Below, piece by piece: positions 56,394 through 64,000 of a stretch of 64,000 nucleotides of DNA; position 1 is the first letter of the stretch; each line of letters opens with the position of its first letter. The DNA is from Artemisia argyi. Its lineage: Eukaryota > Streptophyta > Magnoliopsida > Asterales > Asteraceae. The stretch spans positions 118,943,228 through 119,007,227 of the forward strand of contig CM060693.1 in assembly GCA_030686995.1 (NCBI GenBank), in the 5' to 3' direction. The notes below the pieces were generated by a model. It saw only the letters and a list, made by a program, of their open reading frames with translations. It ran no database searches and had not been told where the DNA came from. The position numbers were made by a program, and so were the translations under genes.

Positions 56394-57982
56394 ATGGCTA
56401 AAATTGAAATTTTTGCTTTCAATGTGCAATCCAAGCTTAAACCAAGAACCAGGACCAAAGAACACACCTATAGGCTTTCCACAAAGCCACTAACCCACTG
56501 CCATCCTTAATTAACAGTGCTCCATGCTTTCTTCATCTTCTTCAATGATTTTTTTATTTTTCTCACTATTTTCTTGATTTTTTTTTTGTATTTTTGAATT
56601 TTATGTCTTAAACTGATTTATATGATTTGAAAGCTTTAGAAACTTATAAATAAGCTTAAATAAGCTCAAACAAGCACTGAGCAACAATTTTAATAACTTT
56701 AAATGGATTTGAGAATTTCAACACAAAATTGCACAAACTGAAAATAAGCAAAGAAACTTGAAATTGATACTTGAAACAGAATTTGATTACTACAAAGATG
56801 CTTAGTACACTGTTTTTAAGCTAAAAATTACAAAGGAAATTGAGAATTATGTTATACGACACTAATTTAAGCTAAAATACTACCCACTTCTCTCTTCTCC
56901 ATCTTCTCCATTATATAGGCCAAATTAGGGTTCCTTGGATCTTTCTGAGCAAATCCCATCACAATTCCAAGCCATTAGATCCTTCAATTTAATTATAGCC
57001 CTCCACATGTTTTTGGTGGGAAATTGGTTTGATACCAATTACTCTGTTGCGTGTAGTAGGGGGTGGTGGCATTTATTATGGTTGCTTTTTAGGTGCAACG
57101 GGGTGAGGGTGATAATGAAATTGGAAGTGGGTTGGGCGGTGGAGGTGACCTGTGTGCAGGTCAAGTGGGAGGGAAACCAGGGAAGGGGTGAGGTTTGATC
57201 CTTGTTGACCGGGGGTGTTTTTATTAGTAAAAAGGGGAACGGGCCTGGTGGATTGGGCTTGGGGGGTTTGTGGATCAGGCCTGGTGAAGGTGTTGTGTTT
57301 AGTGTTTTAGACTTGGATTGTTTTGGGTTTAGTAATAACAAAAGGGTCCGTTTGGTTTAAAGTTAATACAAGGATCTTAGTTGTACTTTTCTGAATTTCA
57401 AGGGGTGGAATGAGGTACTGTTCCAAAGTAATTACAAGAGTGTAACTTGCCAAGCTTGAATAATACAAGGACCACATTTGATATTTTCCATATTTGAAAT
57501 TTCCATGGACCAATTACGTCAAATCTTGAAAGTTCAGGGACCATTCTTGTAATTTCTTCAAACTTTTCACCAAGGGACCAATAATGACAACTTGTGAATT
57601 CCCAAGGACTTTTGTTGACTTTTCATCCAAATCCAATGCTTAGGGGCCATTTCTGTCAATTTCCAAACTTGAGGGACCATTTTTGCCAATTTTGCAAATT
57701 TTGCTCCAAGGACAATTTCTGGCATTCTGTGATTCCACAAGGTGTGTTTTGACAATCTGAGATCAAAAGTGGTAATTTGCTTCCCCGGCTCTGGCTTTTG
57801 ACATGTTTTCCAAATTCCTGCTCGTTTTTGTCCTTTTTGGCCTGATTTTTGCCAATTTCTGAAATATCCGTTCCTACACGATCACAAACACAAAAACAAA
57901 ACATCTTTGGCATTTATGGTTAGTTTTTGTCTATTTTGGTCTTAATATGGCCAGTAAAAGGTGTGTGAATAAGCACACACCA
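56394..57982 (-). repeat. Element D 5' LTR, distal part
   Basis: Continues D's LTR after element G. Minus-strand TATATAA at 56917-56911, GGTCC/GGACC-type motifs near 57340-57720 like those in E and G, and an 8-bp hairpin (57960-57981) at the outer edge, which ends CACACACCA. With 40565-42983 the LTR is about 4.0 kb. No gene seen. Confidence 0.8.
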
Positions 57983-59471
57983 AGGCCTTTCTCAAAAGTG
58001 AATCAATTCCCACTGGAATTGATAACAAAGAGATTGACCCGGAGGGGGGTATCCGTCTCCTTGAGAAGTTGTTCAATGAAGATCCCTCTCCTCCTCTTGT
58101 TCTTCCACAAAAACTTCATAATGAGGAAATCAAATATGTTGAGAAAACTAATGAATTTCCTGAGGTCAAACTTAAGGATTTACCACCTCATCTCGAATAC
58201 GCATTTTTGGAGGGTGATGATAAATTACCCGTCATAATTGTAAAAGACTTGAGTGATGAGGAAAAAGCTACTCTTATAAAGGTTTTAAAGTCACACAAGC
58301 AAGCCATTGCTTGGAAACTCTCCGACATCAAGGGTATTAATCCAGAATTTTGTACACACAAGATTTTAATGGAGGATGACTTTAAACCGGCAGTTCAACA
58401 ACAAAGAAGGGTTAATCCTAAAATTCATGAGGTTATCAAACAAGAGGTTCTCAAACTTCTTGCTATCGGATTGATTTACCCTATCTCTGATAGTCCATGG
58501 GTTAGTCCCATTCACTGTGTTCCAAAAAAGGGTGGCATTACTGTTGTCACAAATGATGAAAATGAGTTGATTCCAACTCGATTAGTTAAGGGATGGCGAG
58601 TGTGCATTGACTATAGAAAGTTAAATGACGCCAACCGTAAAGACCACTTTCTTTTACCCTTCATGGACCAAATGCTCGAGAGATTAGCAAGAAACGAGTA
58701 CTATTGTTTCCTAGATGGTTTCTCGGGTTACTTTCAGATTCCCATTGATCTGCAAGATCAAGAAAAGACGACATTCACATGCCCCTACGTAACTTTTGCC
58801 TATCGACGTATGCCTTTTGGTTTATGTAATGCTCCAGGCACGTTCCAAAGGTGTATGATGGCCATATTCCACGACATGATCGGGAAAACTATGGAGGTCT
58901 TTATGGATGATTTCTCAGTCATTAGGGATTCTTTCCAATCATGTCTCTCTCATATAGAAAACATGCTTAAATGTTGTGAAGATACAAATTTGAGTCTAAA
59001 TTGGGAGAAGAGTCATTTTATGGTCAAAGAGGGCATTGTCCTCGACCATAAGATTTCCAAAAACGGGATTAAGGTTGATAGAGCAAAAGTTGATGTAATT
59101 GCCAAACGGCCTCATCCCCCTACTGTCAAAGGTGTCAGGAGTTTTCTTGGACATGCCGGTTTCTATTGGAGATTCATTAAGGATTTCTCGAAAATAGCTC
59201 GGCCTATGACCCATATTCTTGAAAAAGACGCTCCTTTCATCTTCTCTCCTGAGTGCATCGAAGCTTTTCAAACTCTCAAGAAAAAGCTTACTGAAGCACC
59301 CATCTTAGTTGCCCCTGATTGGGACCTGCCTTTTGAGCTTATGTGCGATGCAAGTGATTTTGCTATCGGTGCGGTCCTGGGGCAACGAAAAACAAAACAT
59401 TTTTAGCCTATACATTATGCAAGTAAAACTATGACTGAGGCTCAAACTCATTACACCACAACGGAAAAAGA
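57983..59471 (+). pseudogene. Element H: outer Athila pol fragment (linker, RT, start of RNase H)
   Basis: Reading frame open from 57985 to a TAG at 59404-59406, then pol reading continues ([21 protein letters not shown]) to 59471, where unrelated DNA begins. Domains: acidic linker LPPHLEYAFLEGDDK, RT motifs [55 protein letters not shown], catalytic FMDDFSV, thumb GHAGFYWRFIKDFS, RNase H start [13 protein letters not shown]. The upstream half, including gag and protease, should lie left of the window because D and its cargo were inserted at 57982/57983. As the host of D it is the oldest layer here. Confidence 0.88.
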
Positions 59472-59781
59472 TGAGAAATGCCCAAAATACATCCCTGTGG
59501 TTTGGCCTTTGCTCGCTTTACATCCTTTTTCTTTTTTTTTGGCTCAAAAATCATCCCTATGGTATTAAAGTTGGCACAAAACCATCCCTCCGTTAGTAAT
59601 ATCAGTTAATGCGGACTAACAATGCAAATTATTTTTCGTTATCTCCTAACAAGAGTTAAAATATTTGCATCGTTAGTCCTCATTGACAATAGAGTTAAAA
59701 TATTTGCATCGTTAGTCCTTATTGAGTTAAAATATTTGCATCGTTAGTCCTCATTGACTATAGAGTTAAAATATTTGCATC
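59472..59781. other. Unclassified insert with four-copy tandem repeat
   Basis: Begins abruptly in the RNase H reading of H (GAAATGCCCAAAATACATCCC) and is cut by element J. The first 150 bp resemble the terminal inverted repeats of some plant Mutator-like elements in my memory (repeated ATCCCT words), which is weak evidence. Bases 59653-59781 hold four copies of a 32-39-bp unit GAGTTAAAATATTTGCATCG..., starting at 59653, 59692, 59724 and 59763, the last truncated by J. No gene. Confidence 0.5.
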
Positions 59782-60251
59782 TGTTGACATAAATAATGCC
59801 TAAATACATTGTTAACATTCATCGACATCTCTATGTTTTGATAATCACAAAACGTAAATTCATTAAACTAAAACTTATGTTGTAAACAAGTATTTAGAGA
59901 TAAATATTTCATTTTGCATCCAAATCACTTAAGGTATGAATAAACAAAGTGTTTATTGCATTCTATGATCAAAGGAAATTTTTCTCTAATCACTAGAACT
60001 TTTATAAAATGTCATAAAAATTTTATATCTTTTACAAAATCATTTTTGGAATTAAAAGAATATGTTTAAATCATTATAAATATATGATTTCAAATTTCCA
60101 ACCAAAAATGGCAAATATTATCCAGAAAAACCTTCCCCACAAACGGACAAACAAATCCAACGTTCTAGGGGGCGGCCCCCTAAATTATACTAGGCGGCCC
60201 CCTTAATAATTAAGGGGACCGGCCACGCTCCAGAACAGTAATTTTTTTGCC

Positions 60252-60259
60252 TATAAATA
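60252..60259 (+). promoter_or_regulatory. Element J LTR TATA box
   Basis: TATAAATA after GCC, about 470 bp into the LTR, downstream of a GC-rich stretch. Typical plant core promoter; start site expected about 30 bp further. Confidence 0.6.
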
Positions 60260-60560
60260 CTAGTTCATTTCACAGATTTTTCTCACCTTTTGCATTCCTA
60301 AACTTTCTGTTCTAGATCTCCATTTCTATTCTCTACATCCTTTGATCATACATACATAAATATTTGTTTCAAAGTGATCCAAACATCAACCTCTCAAGTG
60401 CAAGAGAAGAATACTTCTATCCTCCAAGACAAGAAGTATTACAACTTGTTGTGATCTCTACATCCAAGTTGTTAGAGCATCATTCATTATATATATTTCT
60501 TTGTGTTATTTGTTGTGAATATTTGGTAGAAGATAGATTAGCTTAGTGTGTAGATAGAGT

Positions 60561-60735
60561 GATTGTTTAGAAGATTGTTGAGAAGTAGATAGTTGGAAAG
60601 TAGATAGTTGTGAAGAAGATTGTTGAGAAGTAGATAGTTGTGAGGAAGATAGTTGTGAAGAAGATAGTTGTGAAGTAGATAGGTGTGAAGATAGATAGGT
60701 GTGAAGATAGATATGTGTGAAGTAGTTGTGTATCA
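60561..60735 (+). repeat. GAAGTAGATAGTTGT minisatellite in element J LTR
   Basis: About ten degenerate copies of a 14-18-bp purine-rich unit (GAAGTAGATAGTTGT, with GAAGATTGTTGA and GAAGATAGGTGT variants). The strand bias (A/G/T, almost no C) would give a C-poor segment in the transcript leader. Confidence 0.75.
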
Positions 60736-61118
60736 GGTGTGATCAAGTTGTGACGAAGTTGTGGTGTGTATATTTGTGTGTAAGGTTTTCTCCGCCATAA
60801 GGGAGCTTGTTGACATAGTGAAGAAAAATCTCGAGTTAGGTGCTCGGGGAGTGGAGTAGGGCAAGGAAGGTGTCCTTGTAGCCGAACCACTATAAATCTC
60901 TTGTCTCGTGGTTCAATCTTTCCATCTCTCATTTATTTCTTTACTTACATTATTATTGCTATATCATACATATTTATTGTTGTTTATATTGTGCAAGATT
61001 TGAGATCACATAATATCGAATCTAAATTTTTGAAAGTAAAGAAAACATGCAAACAAGTTTTTCATAATAAACCAAAAAGACGTAAAACTATTCAACCCCC
61101 CTTCTAGTTTTCCACAAT

Positions 61119-61132
61119 CGGTATCAGGAGCC
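61119..61132 (+). other. Element J primer-binding site
   Basis: CGGTATCAGGAGCC two bases after the LTR, a variant of the Copia iMet primer site TGGTATCAGAGCC with an extra G. Confidence 0.75.
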
Positions 61133-61184
61133 ATGTCAAGCGAGATTTTTAAAATATATTGTATTTTAAAACTTGCAACGATCT

Positions 61185-62187
61185 ATGGAATCTGAAAAAT
61201 ATTTAGAAGGGAAATCTATGTAAATACCACCACTATTTGAAAGTGATGGATTTTTATATTGGAAAAATAGATTCGAAACTTATGTGAAATCTAAAGATCT
61301 TGATCTTTGGCATGTTATTACCTTTGGTGATTTTCCTCCCACTCAACAAAATCCGGAAACTAAAATGGATGAAATTGTACCTTTTGAAAAACAAAATGAT
61401 GATTTGAAAAAGAAACTAGCTAAAAATAATGAAGCTAAAATGGTAATTTATAATGCGTTACCGTGCAAAGAATATGAAAGAATTTTTATGTGTAAAACCG
61501 CCAAAGAAATTTGGGAATCACTACTTATTACTCACCAATGTAATAGTCAAGTCATAGACAATAAAACTGATCTTCTTGTACAACAATATGAACAATTTAT
61601 GATTCCGGAAGAGGAATCAATTGATAATGCTTTTGCAAAATGTAACACTATTATCACAAGTTTAAAAGCACTTGATGAGACATTTTCTAGTAAAAATTGT
61701 GTTAGGAAATTTCTTAGGGCATTGCATCCAAAATAGCGAGCTAAGGTCACGGCAATTGAAGAATCAAAGAATTTGATGACGTTATCACTTGGTGAACTTA
61801 TTGGCAACTTGAAGGTCCATGAAAAAATTATAAGAAGAGATTCGGAAACAGTCAAAGTCAAGAAAGAACAAACCAAATCCATTGCTCTAAAAGCCAAAAA
61901 GGAACCTAGTGACGATGATGACTCAAGTGATGAGAGTGAAGACGAAGAATATGCAATGGCCGTAAGAGAATTCAAGAAAATTCTTCAAAAGACGAGGAAG
62001 ATTCACTAGATTACCACGAGATGAAAGAAAGTCGTTCCAAAGAAATAGAAGTGATAACTACGGGAAAAGAAAGTGTTTTAGATGTGGAAGTCCAAATCAT
62101 CTCATTGGTGAATGTCTAAAGCCACCGGGTTATGAAAATCAAGGCGCCTTTGTTAGTGAAATATGGAGTGATAGTGACAAAGAAGAA
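61185..62187 (+). pseudogene. Element J gag
   Basis: Starts ATG 61185 (MESEKYLEGKSM), TAA at 61221, then open to a TAG at 61734 and again to 62009, all in one frame. A frame change near 61980 follows, then the knuckle CFRCGSPNHLIGEC (C-x2-C-x4-H-x4-C, about 62073-62114) in the frame of pol. The body matches UBN2/Copia Gag ([57 protein letters not shown]) with an acidic [13 protein letters not shown] tract before the basic region. In intact relatives it forms the particle and binds RNA. Confidence 0.85.
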
Positions 62188-63908
62188 GTGGAAAAACCAA
62201 GAGACGAAAAATATTTTTTGGCCAAAGCAACCGACGAAATATGTTTAGGAATAAACTTGGAGCCCGACGAATGGATCAAGGATAGCGGATGTTCGAGTCA
62301 CATGATGGGGAACCGCAAGCTATTTTCTACGTATAAGGCATACAATGGAGGTAACGTTATTTTCGGTAGTGACTTGTGTGGAAAAATCATTGGCAAAGGT
62401 ACGATTTCTCAAGACTCACTTACTATTGAAAATGTTGAGCATGTAGATAATTTAACATATAACTTGCTTAGTATAGGCCAAATATGCGATAATAAATGTA
62501 GGGTTACCTTTACTGAAAGGGATTGCGAAATAGTTAAGAATGGAAAGGTCATAGGTAGAGGAAATAGGAAAGGAGGCATATATGTTATGAAGCTAGGAAA
62601 CAAACCGGAAGATAGGATATGCCTAGCAACCCTAGACGAAAACTCCACTTTGTGGCATAGGAGATTAGGACATGCAAACAAGCAACAAATACAATCTTTG
62701 GCCTCTAAAGAACTAGTTAGAAACATGCCTAACCTAAGATATGACAAGCACTTTTGTGATGCATGTAAAATTGGAAAACAAGCTCATGCTAGTTTCAAAG
62801 CTAAGAATATAGTATCCACTACTAGGTGCCTAGAATTATTACATATGGATCTATTTGGTCCATCCGTTGTGCGGAGCTATGGAGGAAACAAATATACCTT
62901 AGTAATAGTAGATGACTATTCACGATACACGTGGACTAGGTTCTTAAGTGACAAAACCCAAGCCTTTGAAAATTTTGAAATATTTAGTAAAATGATTCAA
63001 AATAAATTAGGATGCACAATAGTAGCCATTAGGACGGACCATGGTAGGGAATTTGATAATGAAGTACAATTCGGAAAATATTGTGATTTAAATGGAATAT
63101 CTCACAATTTCTCCGCTCCTCGTACTCCTCAATCAAATGGCGTAGTGGAAAGAAAAAATAGGTCACTACAAGAAATGAGTAGAACAATGTTAAATGAACA
63201 ATCCATCCCACAAAAATTTTGGTGTCACGCTGTAGATACATCAACATATATTATTAATAGGGTATCAATTAGGAGAATTTTAGGAAAAACTCCTTATGAG
63301 TTACTAAGAGGAAGAAAACCTAACTTAAGCTACTTTAGGGTATTCGGAAGTAAATGTTATATTTTAAATACTAAGGATTACCTTACTAAGTTTGACCCAA
63401 AATCATACCAAGGAATATTTTTAGGGTACTCACAAAATAGTAAAGCATATATAATACTTAACAAACACACTATGAAAGTAGAAGAATCATTAAATGTAAC
63501 ATTTGATGAAACACCACCACCTCCTAAAACATTACCTTTAGAAGATGATAACTTAGTCGAAGATGAAGCTATTGAGGTTAGTAAAACAAAACCCATAGGA
63601 AATGATAATGAAAGCATAGACTTAGGAAATAACGAAGTCGTAAATATTAAGGAATCTAAATCACATCCATTAGATAACATAATAGGACATCTTAATCAAA
63701 GAACCCTTAGGTCACAAGCCCAAGATAAAAATAACTTTTTTTGTTTCCTCTCTGCAATAGAACCTAAGAATATTAATGAAGCACTAAAAGATGAAAGTTG
63801 GGTTATAGTTATGCAAGAAGAATTAAACCAATTTAAGGCTAATGATGTTTGGGAATTAGTCCCAAATCCAATGAACATGACCATCATAGGAACTAAATGG
63901 GTATATAG
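62188..63908 (+). pseudogene. Element J pol: protease, integrase and start of RT
   Basis: Uninterrupted frame for about 574 codons up to the inverted LTR. Protease active site D32-S-G-C-S (WIKDSGCSSHMMG), GAG-pre-integrase zinc site (LWHRRLGHANKQQ, CDACKIGK), integrase D/D/E (HMDLFGP, IRTDHGREF, SNGVVERKNR), linker, then EPKNINEAL and IGTKWVYS, where RT begins. The frame runs a few codons into the inverted LTR and ends at TAG 63919-63921, so RT and RNase H are cut off. All integrase catalytic residues are present. Confidence 0.88.
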
Positions 63909-64000
63909 TGTGGAAAACTAGAAAGGGGGTTGAATAGTTTTACGTCTTTTTTAATTTTATTATGAAAACTTAGTTTAGTTTTAAAACCTTGTTTGCTTTT
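63909..64000 (-). mobile_element. Element K: inverted LTR of the element J family (partial)
   Basis: Starts TGTGGAAAACTAGAAAGGGG and matches the reverse complement of the last 90 or so bases of J's LTR (61027-61116) with scattered differences. It interrupts J's RT start codon by codon, so it is an insertion. The element runs off the window; the expected 5-bp duplication would be TATAG (63904-63908). Solo LTR or full element cannot be told. Confidence 0.75.

Larger units (their letters stand above)
17079..57982 (-). mobile_element. Element D: Athila-type Gypsy retrotransposon broken by A, E and G
   Basis: D survives in pieces on the minus strand. They are the 5' LTR (40565-42983 and 56394-57982, split by G), primer site and leader (39920-40564), gag-protease-RT (36223-39919), the rest of RT, RNase H and integrase (17230-19226, separated by E), and 150 bp of 3' untranslated sequence (17079-17229). 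Its 3' LTR must lie left of element A, outside the window. The outer LTR edge reads CACACACCA at 57982 and is followed by pol sequence of H, so D inserted into H; the visible target flank is AGGCC (57983-57987). Sequence between these pieces belongs to the nested elements. Confidence 0.85.
59782..61116 (+). repeat. Element J 5' LTR
   Basis: Starts TGTTGACA inside the preceding tandem repeat and ends TTTTCCACA before the primer site; 1335 bp. The 3' edge is confirmed by the inverted copy at 63909. It includes a GC-rich patch (60165-60230, GGGGGCGGCCCCC-like words), a TATA box and a minisatellite. The left edge is inferred from interruption of the repeat and the TG start. Confidence 0.8.
59782..63908 (+). 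mobile_element. Element J: Ty1/Copia retrotransposon, 3' part cut by an inverted LTR
   Basis: 5' LTR 59782-61116, primer site 61119-61132, gag from 61185, then protease, integrase and the start of RT to 63908. There a related LTR in opposite orientation begins. Order protease-integrase-RT is Copia; the Gag type (UBN2-like) and sequence fit the Tork-like group, but I do not assign the lineage firmly. The left flank is the tandem repeat ending GCATC; the right flank is outside the window. Confidence 0.87.

Noticed and set aside
57039..57341. Pro/Lys-rich 100-codon frame on minus in D's LTR
   Set aside because: Low-complexity reading of LTR sequence upstream of gag; no homology recognised and not in the internal region.
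60567..60932. Repetitive TTIF/TTIY protein on minus
   Set aside because: Antisense translation of the GAAGTAGATAGTTGT minisatellite in J's LTR.
1..64000. Host protein-coding genes
   Set aside because: Every long frame belongs to retrotransposon gag, pol or the A extra ORF; remaining stretches are LTRs, leaders, untranslated regions or small inserts.

Overview
The window is plant nuclear DNA made entirely of transposable elements. I see no host gene, rRNA gene, convincing tRNA gene or CRISPR array. The elements are Ty3/Gypsy of the Athila type (retropepsin, RT with an F-M-D-D box, RNase H, integrase without chromodomain, a primer-binding site resembling the 3' end of tRNA-Asp, LTRs of 2.5-4 kb) and Ty1/Copia (DSG protease, integrase before RT, Y-V-D-D box, iMet-type primer site). 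The Gag variants, the long extra ORF after a SIRE-like Copia pol and the gag-only element resemble predicted proteins I recall from Asteraceae, especially the Tanacetum/Artemisia/Chrysanthemum group. That assignment is inference from memory, not from a search.

The window is a set of nested insertions; letters are mine. Outermost is H, an Athila pol fragment on + (57983-59471). D, an Athila element on -, inserted into H; its pieces are 17079-19226, 36223-42983 and 56394-57982, and its left end lies outside the window. Three elements inserted into D. E is a full Athila element on - (19227-36222, TSD GAAAT on both sides), in D's RT. G is a full Athila element on + (42984-56393, TSD AAGGC/ATGGC), in D's 5' LTR. 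A is a SIRE-like Copia on + (1-17078, left end outside), in D's 3' untranslated region. A in turn holds B, a gag-only LTR element on - (1835-9430, TSD TGAAC/TGAAT), and a 530-bp hAT-like MITE (15805-16334, TSD CCATTCAG). E holds F, a 3-kb non-autonomous Copia-type element on - (26254-29294, TSD ATCCT). Right of H are a short unclassified stretch with a tandem repeat (59472-59781), J, a Copia element on + (59782-63908), and the start of an inverted LTR of J's own family (63909-end).

Most coding regions carry stops or frameshifts. The longest clean frames are B's gag (745 codons), the RT-RNase H-integrase frame of E (755 codons) and J's protease-integrase frame (about 574 element-derived codons).

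The most interesting signal is non-coding. The Athila-type elements share candidate RNA structures supported by compensatory base changes: a hairpin in the 5' leader, a row of four similar hairpins in the 3' untranslated region, hairpins with a GGA-containing loop just upstream of polypurine-tract motifs, and a hairpin at the outer end of the LTR. Other candidates are a TATA box 153 bp ahead of the extra ORF of A, a row of TGACG palindromes directly upstream of the LTR TATA box in B, a nine-copy GCAGTGG(T/A)AA array with about 21-bp spacing in F, and a Pol III-like A/B-box unit inside both LTRs of E.
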